Assembly (NCBI GenBank): GCA_024236495.1
Contig: JACKKJ010000001.1
Location: 372,001-436,000, forward strand
Length of the DNA stretch: 64,000 bases
Source of the DNA: Paracoccaceae bacterium
GTDB taxonomy: Bacteria > Pseudomonadota > Alphaproteobacteria > Rhodobacterales > Rhodobacteraceae
Direction: 5' to 3'
Shown: positions 1 through 8,175 of the stretch, piece after piece
Layout: the number at the start of each line of letters is the position of its first letter
Numbering within the stretch: position 1 is the first letter of the stretch
Program-made: the position numbers and the translations under genes
Notes under the pieces: generated by a model
Database searches by the model: none
What the model was told of the DNA's origin: nothing
What the model saw: the letters and a program-made list of their open reading frames with translations, nothing else

Positions 1-1
1 C

Positions 2-700
2 CGCATCCTGCATTGCGAAAAGGACGGGACGGTCAGCTACGAATGCGCGACCGACGAAGTCGGAGAGATCTGCGTTTCAAGCCCGGGTGTATTCGCCGGA
101 TCGACCTATACCGAAGCCTCGAAGAACGAGGGGCTTTTTGCCGGCGGCCGGTTCCTCAGGACCGGCGATCTGGGGCGCGTCGATGCGGACGGCTACTTGT
201 GGATCACCGGGCGGGCGAAGGATCTGATCATCCGGGGCGGTCACAACATCGACCCCGCCATGATCGAGGAGGCGCTGGCCGGTCATCCCGCGGTCGCCAC
301 CGCAGGCGCGATCGGCCAGCCCGACGCCTTCGCGGGCGAACTGCCTTGCGTCTATGTCGAACTGGTCGCGGGCGCATCTGCCACCGCCGAGGAACTGATG
401 GCCTACGCGGCCGACCATATCGCCGAACGCGCCGCGGTGCCGAAACATCTGGAGATCCTCGCCGAAATTCCCAAGACCGCCGTCGGCAAGGTGTTCAAAC
501 CCGACCTGCGCAAGCTGGCGATCCGGCGTGTGTATGACGCCGCGCTGAAGGATGCGGGGATCGCCGCCTCGGTCACGGACGTGATCGAGGACAAGCGCCG
601 CGGCCTTGTCGCGAAACTGCGCCGCGACGGTGCGGTAGACGAGGAACAGCTGCGTCACCTGCTGGGCGGGTTCACCCGGCCCTGGGATTGGGCGGACTAG
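2..700 (+). CDS. Acyl-CoA synthetase (AMP-forming), C-terminal part
   Basis: The gene enters from the left edge; only the last 232 residues are visible. The reading frame holds the adenylate-forming (ANL) C-terminal motifs: RTGDLGRVDADGYLWITGR, then the hinge GRAKDLIIRGGHNIDP, and near the end the A10-type PKTAVGKVFKPDL whose second lysine (VGK) is the usual adenylation lysine. These enzymes activate a carboxylic acid with ATP and CoA. The tail after A10 is about 55 residues longer than in minimal family members. The substrate cannot be told because the acyl pocket lies outside the window. The downstream gene is on the opposite strand, so this ends its transcription unit. Confidence 0.9.
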   Translation, partial: RILHCEKDGTVSYECATDEVGEICVSSPGVFAGSTYTEASKNEGLFAGGRFLRTGDLGRVDADGYLWITGRAKDLIIRGGHNIDPAMIEEALAGHPAVATAGAIGQPDAFAGELPCVYVELVAGASATAEELMAYAADHIAERAAVPKHLEILAEIPKTAVGKVFKPDLRKLAIRRVYDAALKDAGIAASVTDVIEDKRRGLVAKLRRDGAVDEEQLRHLLGGFTRPWDWAD

Positions 701-718
701 CGCAGGACCGGTCCGGTC

Positions 719-2251
719 CTACAGGTCGTCTTCGATCGGCAGCATGCCACCCAGGATCGCGATGAACCTCGCCATGATGCCCGCCTCGGGATTGGGCAGG
801 AAGGTGGCGCGTCCGGCACCCTTGCGTTTGAGCCAGCGCGGTAGGCCGCTTTTTCCCAGATCGACGTGATAGGCGGCGTTCTGGGCGATGTGCCACCAGT
901 CCGCGGCCAGCGCCCGGGCCAGCGCGGGACTGTCGATGCGGTAGATGTGTTCGGTGTTCAGTTTCATCGATCGCGGATCAAGGTTCGGAGACCCGATCAG
1001 GACAAAGTGGTCATCGATGATGACGAGCTTCGAATGCATGACGGTCTGGCTGACGGGGTGCATTGCCCCTGGCTCAAGCAGGGCGCCGGCACCGGCCCGA
1101 ACTTCGTAGAAATCGACGCCCCTTGCGGCCAGCCGGTCGCGGTATCGCGAATAGCTGCCATGGACGATCACATGGTTCGTGGACGCCAGCGAATTGGTGA
1201 TCACCGTCACTTCGACGCCGCGTGCCTCCAGCCCTTCCAGAAGCGCCGATCCGTCCGACTGCGGAACAAAGTACGGGGTCACGATCAACACCTGCCTGCG
1301 CGCCTGCGACAGGCTGCGGTAGAACGCATCGGCCACGTATTGTGGCGCGGCATCGGGCTGCGAAAGCTTGGCCGGCGTATCGGTGATGAACTCGGCCTTT
1401 CCCGAAAAGGCCTGTGCCCTTCCTGCCGCCAGCCTGCGCGTCGCCGGTTCCGGCAACGGCCCGATGTCGCCTGGGGCGTCGCGCACCGCGGCAAAAGCAC
1501 CGGCACGCCCAGACCGCGGCTTCAGCCGCTGATAGGGAACGGCCAGCCGGTCGTTCCAGTACAGATCGAACCCCGCCGAAAGGGGGGCGACCGCCGCGCC
1601 CTGCACCAGCAGGTCGAGATCGGCGAAGTGCATGGCGCGATCCTGGCCGAAATATTCGTCGCCGACATTGCGCCCGCCGACGATCGCCGTGCGTCCGTCG
1701 ACGATCAGCGCCTTGTTGTGCATGCGCCGGTTGACCCGGGTGTGGTCCAGCACATAGCCCAGAAGCGCCGGCGCATTGCGCGAAAACGGATTGAAGGCGC
1801 GAATCTCGATGTTGGGGTGGCTGGTCAGCCCGCCTACCCGATCATCCTTCATCGCCATGAAGACATCGTCGATCAGCAGGCGCACATGCACCCCCCGGTC
1901 CGCCGCGTCCAGCAGCGCGCGCGAAACCGCCCGCCCGGACCGGTCGGCCCGCATGATGTAGGTCATCACGTCGATCCGGTCCCGGGCGGCCCCGATCAGG
2001 TCAAGCCAGGTGGCCAGCGTCTCGTCGCCCAGTGCAAGCGGGAGGAAAGTGCCCGGCCTCGGGCTCGGGTCGGGGCGCGGCACCGGCATCGGCAGTCCAT
2101 GCCCCGCCGCCGTGAAGGACGCCGAACGATGCGGCCCATCGAACGGAACCGAGGTGCAGGCGGCAAGCACCATGAGACCGGCAAATGCCAGGCCCCGCCA
2201 AAGGCGCAAGGCTGCGACCCCCTGAATCTGTCGCCCAAAGTTGCCCATCAT
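719..2251 (-). CDS. Phospholipase D-superfamily lipoprotein (cardiolipin synthase-like)
   Basis: A 510-residue protein with two HKD motifs, HxK(x)4D at about residues 178-185 (MHNKALIVDG) and 406-413 (MHSKLVIIDD), each followed by the usual GG/GS-N block. Two HKD motifs make one phosphatidyl-transfer or hydrolysis site, as in cardiolipin synthases and PLD. The N-terminus has a hydrophobic stretch ending in a lipobox, LAAC, with Cys at residue 32, so it is probably a lipoprotein rather than the usual two-helix inner-membrane Cls. The start at 2251 is preferred because AAGGTCGG lies just upstream; an upstream in-frame ATG at 2314 would add 21 residues and place the signal peptide too far in. 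Cls-like transfer activity versus phospholipase activity cannot be decided from the sequence. Confidence 0.82.
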   Translation of the reverse strand: MMGNFGRQIQGVAALRLWRGLAFAGLMVLAACTSVPFDGPHRSASFTAAGHGLPMPVPRPDPSPRPGTFLPLALGDETLATWLDLIGAARDRIDVMTYIMRADRSGRAVSRALLDAADRGVHVRLLIDDVFMAMKDDRVGGLTSHPNIEIRAFNPFSRNAPALLGYVLDHTRVNRRMHNKALIVDGRTAIVGGRNVGDEYFGQDRAMHFADLDLLVQGAAVAPLSAGFDLYWNDRLAVPYQRLKPRSGRAGAFAAVRDAPGDIGPLPEPATRRLAAGRAQAFSGKAEFITDTPAKLSQPDAAPQYVADAFYRSLSQARRQVLIVTPYFVPQSDGSALLEGLEARGVEVTVITNSLASTNHVIVHGSYSRYRDRLAARGVDFYEVRAGAGALLEPGAMHPVSQTVMHSKLVIIDDHFVLIGSPNLDPRSMKLNTEHIYRIDSPALARALAADWWHIAQNAAYHVDLGKSGLPRWLKRKGAGRATFLPNPEAGIMARFIAILGGMLPIEDDL

Positions 2252-2329
2252 CCGACCTTCATGCCCGAATTCAGGGCCGGAACCAAGCGGAAGGGTGTCG
2301 CTGGGTACCCACATCCCGCCGGCAGATGA

Positions 2330-2353
2330 AAAGGGCCCCCGCGGGGGCCCTTT
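2330..2353 (-). terminator. Rho-independent terminator of the 5'-nucleotidase-like gene
   Basis: A perfect inverted repeat, AAAGGGCCCCC / GGGGGCCCTTT around a two-base centre. It lies 36 bp past the stop of the gene ending at 2389 on the minus strand, where the stem ends in TTT followed by TCATC. The AAA/TTT ends make it potentially bidirectional, but only the minus-strand gene ends here. Confidence 0.72.
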
Positions 2354-2388
2354 CGATCCGGAGGCCGTCAGGCTACGGGGCCAAGCGG

Positions 2389-3906
2389 CTATTCGCCCAG
2401 CTTCTTGATCCGCCCCTCGACGCCGACATTCGCGCCGCCCTTGGCCTCGATATAGGCCATCACGTCATTGGCGACGAGCTTGCCTTCGCCGACATTGGTC
2501 AGGATGCGGCCCCCGCCAAGCGCGGCATATCCGTCGCCGCCGCCCAGCACATAGTCGTTCGTCGCCAGCGAATAGAGCTTGTCCATATCCAGCGGCGCGC
2601 CACCCACGGTAACAGAGGATACCCGGCTGCCCGGTTCGGCCGAGGGGTCATAGACGACCTCCATCCCCGACACCTGCGGGAAGCGGCCCGCGCCCTTCTC
2701 GACCTGGCTGAACCCGTTTTCCAGCGCCGCCAGGACCTGCGACCCCGGAAGTTCGGTCACCTGCGTGATGTTGCCGAAGGGAAGCTCGGTCAGGATATCG
2801 CGGCGGGTCAGGACGGTCCCGGCATCATAGGTCCGGTCCGCGCGGATGCCGCCGCCGTTCATGATCGCAAGATCGGCGCCGGTCGCGGCGCGCATCGCAT
2901 CGGCGATCAGGTTGCCCATCGCCGATTCCTCGCCCCGCACCACGTTGCGCCGGCTGTCGAGCGCGCCTTCGGTCTTGCCGATCTCCACGTTCAGCGCCGC
3001 GTCCAGATCGGCCGTCAGCTTGTCGACCACCGCCTGCGTCTCGGGATCGGGCTCCACGTTCGCAGTATCGATGAAGCGAAAGTTCGGTGTCCACTTCACC
3101 GTCTTCTTGCCGTCCTTCTCGCCGATCTCGACCGTCAGGTCGAGCGGCGCGATGATGCGGGCATCGACCGAGGTGTCGATATAGGCGGTGATCCCGTCGT
3201 AGGACGTGGCATAGAAGTGATCGTCGCCCGACAGGACCACATCGAAGGCCTTCGAGGTAACGAGCTTGCGGTCGTTGTTCAGGTCGGTCTGCACGACCCC
3301 GATCACCAGGTCCGCGCCCCCCTCGCGCGCCGCGCGCGCCGCCGCCACGGCCGTTTCCACCGTCGGCAGGAACTTCAGATCGCCGGTCGATGCGACCTCG
3401 GGCGAGGTGTCCTGCGCCACCGGGATCAATGCGATGTTCAGACCGGCCATCTCCTTCATGGTCACGCCGCCCAGCCCCTCGATGGGCGAGCCGTCCGCAT
3501 TGGTGACGTTGATCGCGGCCCAGGGATAGTTCGACGCCTTCATCTTCTCGATGAAGTTTTCCGGCCCGAAGTCGAATTCGTGGTTGCCCGGCACCGCCAG
3601 GTCGAAGGGCGCGAGGGCGGTCAGGTCGATCGTGTTCTGTCCCTTGTCGAACCCCGAGATCAGCGACGGCGAAAGCATGTCGCCGTCAAACAGGTAAAGC
3701 GTGTTCGGATTGGCCGCGCGTTCGGCCTTGACCACCGCGTTCAGCCGCGCAAAGCCGCCCCGGGTGCCGTCGCCGTCATATTCATAGATGTCGCCAATTC
3801 CGATGATCGTCAGCTTGACGGTTTCCGCGCCGGCGCCGGCCGCAGCCATCATGGCCATCGCGGCCGCCCCGATCAGTGTACCGATTCCCTTTTTGGTCGA
3901 TGCCAT
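2389..3906 (-). CDS. Periplasmic 5'-nucleotidase / metallophosphatase family protein
   Basis: A 505-residue protein with a Sec signal peptide (about residues 1-27, ending GAGA before ETVKL). A calcineurin-like phosphoesterase domain follows (DGDMLSP near 74-80, GNHEFDFG at 108-114), then a UshA-type C-terminal 5'-nucleotidase domain (MNGGGIRADRTYDAG, LPFGN, and LATNDYVLGGGDGY). It should release phosphate from nucleotides or related esters in the periplasm. Two metal-site positions differ from the textbook pattern: the first motif reads GIGDIYEYD, lacking the usual D-x-H, and the GHxH motif reads LSGDDHF. Activity or metal preference may therefore differ. It is monocistronic, with its own terminator downstream and a divergent DUF952 gene upstream. 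Confidence 0.85.
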   Translation of the reverse strand: MASTKKGIGTLIGAAAMAMMAAAGAGAETVKLTIIGIGDIYEYDGDGTRGGFARLNAVVKAERAANPNTLYLFDGDMLSPSLISGFDKGQNTIDLTALAPFDLAVPGNHEFDFGPENFIEKMKASNYPWAAINVTNADGSPIEGLGGVTMKEMAGLNIALIPVAQDTSPEVASTGDLKFLPTVETAVAAARAAREGGADLVIGVVQTDLNNDRKLVTSKAFDVVLSGDDHFYATSYDGITAYIDTSVDARIIAPLDLTVEIGEKDGKKTVKWTPNFRFIDTANVEPDPETQAVVDKLTADLDAALNVEIGKTEGALDSRRNVVRGEESAMGNLIADAMRAATGADLAIMNGGGIRADRTYDAGTVLTRRDILTELPFGNITQVTELPGSQVLAALENGFSQVEKGAGRFPQVSGMEVVYDPSAEPGSRVSSVTVGGAPLDMDKLYSLATNDYVLGGGDGYAALGGGRILTNVGEGKLVANDVMAYIEAKGGANVGVEGRIKKLGE

Positions 3907-3965
3907 TATTATTCACTCCCCGTCAGACAATACCCCGGGACTCTGCGCCGGTGCAGTGCCGGAGT

Positions 3966-4058
3966 CAAAGCCCTTTGCGGTCTCTTTGCCACTTCGAGGT
4001 ATCAGCGATATGACGTCGGGGCATTGACCCGGGCGAATGCAAAGGGCATCTCTTTGCC
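3966..4058. promoter_or_regulatory. Divergent promoter region with repeated TCTCTTTGCC
   Basis: The 152-bp gap between the nucleotidase gene and the DUF952 gene holds the direct repeat TCTCTTTGCC at 3981-3990 and 4049-4058, and a perfect small palindrome CAAAGCCCTTTG at 3966-3977. The second repeat abuts the ATG of the DUF952 gene, where no good Shine-Dalgarno sequence is seen. These look like operator half-sites; I do not recognise the regulator. Confidence 0.35.
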
Positions 4059-4397
4059 ATGCTGATCCTGAAGATCTTCCGCCGTCACGAATGGGATGCC
4101 TTCCGCCGGGCGGGCGAAACGGTCGGCGCGCCGGTGGATCTCGCGGATGGTTTCATCCATTTCTCCACGGCCGCGCAGGTCGTCGAAACCGCCGCCCGAC
4201 ACTTTGCTCGCGAAAGCGATCTTGTGCTTGTCGCGGTCCGGGCCGACCGGCTTGGCCCCATGCTGAAGTGGGAACCCTCGCGCGGGGGCGCACTTTTTCC
4301 GCATCTCTACAGACCTCTTCGGATCGACGAAGTCGTGTGGGACAAGTCGCTGCCCCTTGGCAAGACCGGACATATCTTTCCCGAAGGTGTGCTTTGA
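4059..4397 (+). CDS. DUF952 family protein
   Basis: A 112-residue soluble protein typical in length and pattern of the DUF952 family: an N-terminal KIFRRHEWDAFR, a central DLADGFIHFSTAAQV, and a C-terminal FPHLYRPL. The family has no assigned biochemical role that I know of. Its stop overlaps the TTG start of pyrD by four bases (TTGA), so the two are translationally coupled; this linkage to pyrD is common in alphaproteobacteria. No strong ribosome-binding site precedes its ATG. Confidence 0.85.
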   Translation: MLILKIFRRHEWDAFRRAGETVGAPVDLADGFIHFSTAAQVVETAARHFARESDLVLVAVRADRLGPMLKWEPSRGGALFPHLYRPLRIDEVVWDKSLPLGKTGHIFPEGVL

Positions 4398-5452
4398 ACA
4401 TCATTGAATGCGCGGGGCTGGCCGCGCTGCACCGCCTTGACCCCGAACGGGCGCACGGGCTGGCGATCCGCGCGCTCGCGTCGGGCCTCGTGCCGCTGCC
4501 GGGCACCGCGACCTCGTCGCGCCTTGCGACCCGCCTCGCGGGCCTCTCGCTGCCCAATCCCGTCGGCCTTGCCGCCGGCTTCGACAAGAACGCAGAGGCG
4601 GCGGGGCCGCTGACCCGCGCCGGCTTCGGCTTTGTCGAGGTCGGGGCCGCGACCCCTCGCCCCCAGCCCGGAAACCCCCGCCCCCGCCTCTTCCGGCTCA
4701 GCGAGGATCGCGGCGTCATCAACCGGTTCGGCTTCAACAACGACGGCGCCGCCGCCATCGCCGCACGGCTTGCCCGGGTCGACCGCCGTGTGCCGCTGGG
4801 CATCAACCTCGGCGCCAACAAGGACAGCGCCGACCGCGCCGCCGACTTCTCGACCGTCCTTGCCGCGATCGGCCCGCATGTCGATTTCGCGACCGTCAAC
4901 GTCTCCTCCCCGAATACCGAGAAGCTCCGCGACCTGCAGGGCAAGGCCGCGCTCTCCGCGCTCCTGTCCGGCGTCATTGCGACACGCGACGCGCTGGCCC
5001 GCCCGATCCCGGTCTTTCTCAAGATCGCGCCCGACCTGACCGCGCCGGAACTTGCCGACGTGGCCGAGGCGGCGATGACCGCCGGTATCGACGCGATCAT
5101 CGCGACCAATACGACGCTTGCGCGCGACGGGCTTGCAAGCCGCCACGCGGCCGAGGCGGGCGGACTTTCCGGCGCGCCGCTTTTCGACCGCTCGACCCGT
5201 GTCCTCGCACGGCTTTCGGCCCTGACCGAGGGCAAGCTGCCGCTGATCGGTGTCGGCGGCATCGCCACCGCCGAAGACGCCCGGCAAAAGATCCTTGCCG
5301 GGGCCAGCGCGGTGCAGCTTTATTCGGCCCTCGTCTACCGGGGGCTCTCGCTGGCCGCGCGGATCGCGCGCGATCTCGACGCGATGCTGGCGCGCGACGG
5401 CGTTCACAATGTCGCGGACCTCGTCGGCCAGGGACGGGACAGATGGCTGTGA
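4394..5452 (+). CDS. pyrD: Dihydroorotate dehydrogenase (quinone), class 2
   Basis: PyrD oxidises dihydroorotate to orotate in pyrimidine synthesis and passes electrons to the quinone pool at the inner membrane. The start is a TTG at 4394, six bases after GAAGG and overlapping the DUF952 stop. It gives 352 residues, the usual class 2 length; any in-frame upstream start would run through the previous gene. Visible motifs are PNPVGLAAGFDKNAEA near the N-terminus (FMN site), the VNVSSPNT block with the class 2 catalytic serine, and the C-terminal IGVGGIATAEDA phosphate-binding loop. The gene overlaps the next one by ten bases. Confidence 0.96.
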   Translation: MNIIECAGLAALHRLDPERAHGLAIRALASGLVPLPGTATSSRLATRLAGLSLPNPVGLAAGFDKNAEAAGPLTRAGFGFVEVGAATPRPQPGNPRPRLFRLSEDRGVINRFGFNNDGAAAIAARLARVDRRVPLGINLGANKDSADRAADFSTVLAAIGPHVDFATVNVSSPNTEKLRDLQGKAALSALLSGVIATRDALARPIPVFLKIAPDLTAPELADVAEAAMTAGIDAIIATNTTLARDGLASRHAAEAGGLSGAPLFDRSTRVLARLSALTEGKLPLIGVGGIATAEDARQKILAGASAVQLYSALVYRGLSLAARIARDLDAMLARDGVHNVADLVGQGRDRWL

Positions 5453-5784
5453 CGGTGATCTGGCACAACCCGCGCTGTTCGAAGTCGCGCGAGACGCTGA
5501 AGCTTCTCGAAGCGCGCGGCATCGCGCCCGGGGTTCGCCTCTACCTTCAGGATCCGCCCAGCGCCGCCGAACTGCATGCCGCGCTGGCCGCGCTCGGCCG
5601 CCCGGCGGCAGACCTGATCCGCTGGGGTGAGCCCGCCGCACGCGCGCTCGGCAGAGCCGCCCCCGAGGCGGATCTCGTCGCCGCGATGGCCGCCACTCCC
5701 GCCCTGATCGAGCGTCCGCTGGTGATCCATGGCTCACGCGCCGCGCTTGGCCGCCCGCCCGAAGCCGTCCTGGCGCTTTTCTGA
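5443..5784 (+). CDS. ArsC-family (arsenate reductase-like) protein
   Basis: A 113-residue thioredoxin-fold protein with the ArsC-type active-site segment HNPRCSKSR, Cys at residue 12. The C-terminal PLVIHGSRAALGRPPEAV matches the glutaredoxin-dependent arsenate reductase family and the related YffB/Spx group. It overlaps the end of pyrD and shares its transcription unit, with no ars regulator or efflux gene nearby. The catalytic cysteine is present, but a housekeeping ArsC-like role is as likely as true arsenate reduction. Confidence 0.85.
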   Translation: MAVTVIWHNPRCSKSRETLKLLEARGIAPGVRLYLQDPPSAAELHAALAALGRPAADLIRWGEPAARALGRAAPEADLVAAMAATPALIERPLVIHGSRAALGRPPEAVLALF

Positions 5785-5786
5785 CC

Positions 5787-5836
5787 CTTTCAGTCTGGCC
5801 CGACATACTCCGGGGTCCGGGGCAGCGCCCCGGCCC
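5787..5836 (+). repeat. Dispersed 3'-end repeat, copy A
   Basis: Begins two bases after the stop of the ArsC-like gene. It has the shared design of an AT-containing arm (TTTCAGTCTGGCC...ATACTCC) followed by the GC-rich palindrome CCGGGGCAGCGCCCCGG. It ends exactly at the stop codon of the convergent MATE gene. Confidence 0.75.
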
Positions 5837-7138
5837 TCAGGCCGCCGCCCGCTCCACCCGGCCGTAGACCGCGCCCAGCGTCACCGCCCGCGTCACGTTC
5901 AGCACCATCAGCGCCGCCCAAAGCCCGTGATTGCCCCAGCCCGCGAAGGCGATGACCGCAGCGGCGTAGATCACGACCGAGATCGCCGAGGAATTGCGCA
6001 TCTCGCGCGACCGGGTGGCACCGATGAAGATGCCGTCGAACATCCAGCTGGCGATGCCAAGGACCGGGGCGACCGCCACCCAGGCCAGGTAGCTGCGCGC
6101 CTCGATCCGCACGGCGGGATCGGTCGCCATCAGGTCGATGATCGCCGGCCCCGCGACCCAGAAGAAGACCCCCAGCACCAGCGCGCCCCCCACGCCCCAC
6201 TGGCTTGTCAGGATCGAGGCGCGGCGCACCTCGCGCACCGAACGCGCGCCCACCGCCTGCCCGACCAGCGATTCCGCCGCAAAGGCGAAGCCATCAAGGC
6301 CGTAGGCGGTGATCTCAAGGAACTGCAACAGCACCTGGTTGGCGGCGAGCGTCACGTCGCCTTTCCCGGCCGACAGGAAGATGAACCCGGTGAAGGCCCC
6401 CTGCAGCAGGATCGACCGCAGCATGATGTCGCCGTTGACCTGCATCATCCGCCTGACCCGCGCCCGGTCGAAGACCCGCGCCCAGTCGCGCCACTGCCCG
6501 CCCGCGAAGGCCGGTCGGCACAGCCAGAGCCCAAGCCCCAGCCCGGACCATTCCGCGATCAGCGACGCGCTTGCCACGCCCTCGATGCCCCAGCCCTGGC
6601 CCAGCACGAACCACAGGTCGAGCCCGACGTTCAACCCGTTGATCCAAAGCTGCAGCACAAGGACCGCGCGCGTCCGCTCCACCGCGATCAGCCAGCCGGT
6701 GACGGCGTATAGGGCAATCGTCGCGGGCGCCCCCCAGACGCGGATCGACAGATAGCGGGTGGCCAGCGCCTCGACCTCCTCCGAGGCGGGCGCGATGGCA
6801 AAGCCCAGCGCGAAAAGCATCCGGTGCAGGATGACAAAGACGGTTCCCGCCGCAAGACCGATCAGAAGCGCGCGCATCAGGATGGCGCCGGTCTCGGCCG
6901 GGTCGCGGGCGCCGTGCGACTGCGCGACAAGCCCCGAGGTGCCCATCCTGAGGAACCCGAAGATCCAGTAGATCGCCGCCAGGATCACCGCGCCCACGCC
7001 GACCGCGCCGATCGGCGCCGCCTGCCCCATCTGGCCCACCACGCCGGTATCGACGGCGCCGATCAGCGGCACCGTGGCGTTCGACAGGACGATGGGCAGC
7101 GCGATCTTCAGGACGCGCGCATGGGTGATCCTATCCAT
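5837..7138 (-). CDS. MATE family efflux transporter (DinF-like)
   Basis: A 433-residue polytopic membrane protein with about twelve hydrophobic segments in two similar halves, as in MATE exporters. It opens with ALPIVLSNATVPLIGAVDT, the family's first-helix signature, followed by the G-rich MGTSGLVAQSHGARDP loop. MATE proteins export cationic drugs or metabolites with Na+ or H+ uptake; the substrate is unknown. Its ATG overlaps the stop of the upstream thioesterase gene by eight bases, giving a three-gene unit thioesterase-thioesterase-MATE. Confidence 0.9.
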   Translation of the reverse strand: MDRITHARVLKIALPIVLSNATVPLIGAVDTGVVGQMGQAAPIGAVGVGAVILAAIYWIFGFLRMGTSGLVAQSHGARDPAETGAILMRALLIGLAAGTVFVILHRMLFALGFAIAPASEEVEALATRYLSIRVWGAPATIALYAVTGWLIAVERTRAVLVLQLWINGLNVGLDLWFVLGQGWGIEGVASASLIAEWSGLGLGLWLCRPAFAGGQWRDWARVFDRARVRRMMQVNGDIMLRSILLQGAFTGFIFLSAGKGDVTLAANQVLLQFLEITAYGLDGFAFAAESLVGQAVGARSVREVRRASILTSQWGVGGALVLGVFFWVAGPAIIDLMATDPAVRIEARSYLAWVAVAPVLGIASWMFDGIFIGATRSREMRNSSAISVVIYAAAVIAFAGWGNHGLWAALMVLNVTRAVTLGAVYGRVERAAA

Positions 7139-7640
7139 CGCGCCCCGGCATCAGGAAATGGCCGGTCGCCTGCGCGAACAGGCGGCTGCGGTTGTCCTGC
7201 CAGGCTTCGACATGCACACTGGCGTAGCGCCGGCCCGACCGGTTGATGCGTGCCCGCGCATAGGCGTCGCGCGGCAGGCCGGAGCGCAGGTAATCCACGG
7301 TGAAGTCGATCGTCTTCGGCAGCCGCGGCACGGGCGCGCCCTCCAACGACGCCGGATCGAGCCGCCCGCTTTCCATCTCTTCCCAGATCGTCGACCAGGA
7401 AAGCTCGATGATGGCCGTCACCTCAAGGAATGCCGCCGTCACGCCGCCATGAAGCGCAGGCAGGAACGGGTTGCCGATCAACCGTTCGTCGAAGGGCAGG
7501 ACAGCGGTCAGCTCGTCGCCGCGCCGGTCGAACTCGATCCCCAGGAACTGGATATAGGGCACGCCATGCACCAGCGACCTGAGCGCCGCATCGCGCCGCT
7601 GCTTGACCACCTGCACGGGCTCGGGGCGCTTGCGGCTCAT
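7131..7640 (-). CDS. PaaI-type hotdog-fold thioesterase
   Basis: A 169-residue single hotdog-domain protein. The hallmark is LHGGVTAAFLEVTA in the central helix, where the HGG segment supports the active site and the Glu (FLE) sits at the catalytic position; DFTVDYLRSG is the typical later beta strand. Members hydrolyse acyl-CoA thioesters. It overlaps the neighbouring thioesterase start by four bases (ATGA) and the MATE gene by eight, so all three are translationally coupled. It has an extra linker (about residues 85-105) relative to its partner. The substrate cannot be read from sequence. Confidence 0.85.
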   Translation of the reverse strand: MSRKRPEPVQVVKQRRDAALRSLVHGVPYIQFLGIEFDRRGDELTAVLPFDERLIGNPFLPALHGGVTAAFLEVTAIIELSWSTIWEEMESGRLDPASLEGAPVPRLPKTIDFTVDYLRSGLPRDAYARARINRSGRRYASVHVEAWQDNRSRLFAQATGHFLMPGRDG

Positions 7641-8065
7641 GCCGAAGGCTCGCGTTCGACGGTGAAGGCGCCGGTCGCGGTCGCCACCGGGCGGTCGGGG
7701 TCGGCATCATGGGCGGTGGCACGGACGAAAGCGACCGAACGGGTCACGTTATAGCATTCCGCCCGCGCGGTGATCCGTTGCCCGGGCGTCGCGGGCCGCA
7801 TGTAGTCGATCCGCAGATCCAGCGTCGCCGTCGAGGCCACGCCAGGATGGCTCATCACCGCCGCCCCGCCGCATGTATCCATGAGCGCGGAGACCGCGCC
7901 ACCGTGGATCACGCCCGTTTCCGGGTCACCCACGAAGCGCGGGTCATAGTCCATCGCGATCACCGCCCGGCCCTCGCCGATCTCCTCAAGCTGCATGCCA
8001 AGCGCCCGCGAATGCGGAATGGCCTCGATGAACTGCCGCGCCATCTGTTGCTTGCGATCTTCCAC
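7637..8065 (-). CDS. PaaI-type hotdog-fold thioesterase
   Basis: A 142-residue hotdog thioesterase with the motif VIHGGAVSALMDTCGG, where Asp is the likely catalytic residue, and LDLRIDYMRPATPG. The GTG at 8065 is chosen as start because GGGGGAAGG lies five bases upstream; the first in-frame ATG is seven codons later at 8044. It is the first gene of the thioesterase-thioesterase-MATE unit. Its partner has Glu where this has Asp, so the pair may act on different acyl chains. Confidence 0.85.
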   Translation of the reverse strand: MEDRKQQMARQFIEAIPHSRALGMQLEEIGEGRAVIAMDYDPRFVGDPETGVIHGGAVSALMDTCGGAAVMSHPGVASTATLDLRIDYMRPATPGQRITARAECYNVTRSVAFVRATAHDADPDRPVATATGAFTVEREPSA

Positions 8066-8148
8066 GCCGACCTTCCCCCCGCCCCCGGGGACGGGGACCA
8101 CGGGCGGATAAAAGGCGCTTGCGAAACCCACCGCAAGTGCTATCTTTC

Positions 8149-8167
8149 GCAAATGAGAATTATTCGC
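8149..8167. promoter_or_regulatory. Fur/Mur-family-like operator before the metal permease
   Basis: A 19-bp imperfect palindrome, GCAAATGAGAATTATTCGC, with six of nine base pairs symmetrical. It has the AATGAGAATTATT core of Fur-superfamily boxes and the GCAAAT...TTCGC ends I recall for alphaproteobacterial Mur/Fur sites. It ends eight bases before the permease ATG, where a bound repressor would block transcription or ribosome access. Iron versus manganese response is not decidable here. Confidence 0.6.
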
Positions 8168-8175
8168 AGGTAGAC

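Noticed and set aside
5443..5784. Arsenic resistance locus
   Set aside because: Only an ArsC-like gene is present, without arsR, arsB or acr3.
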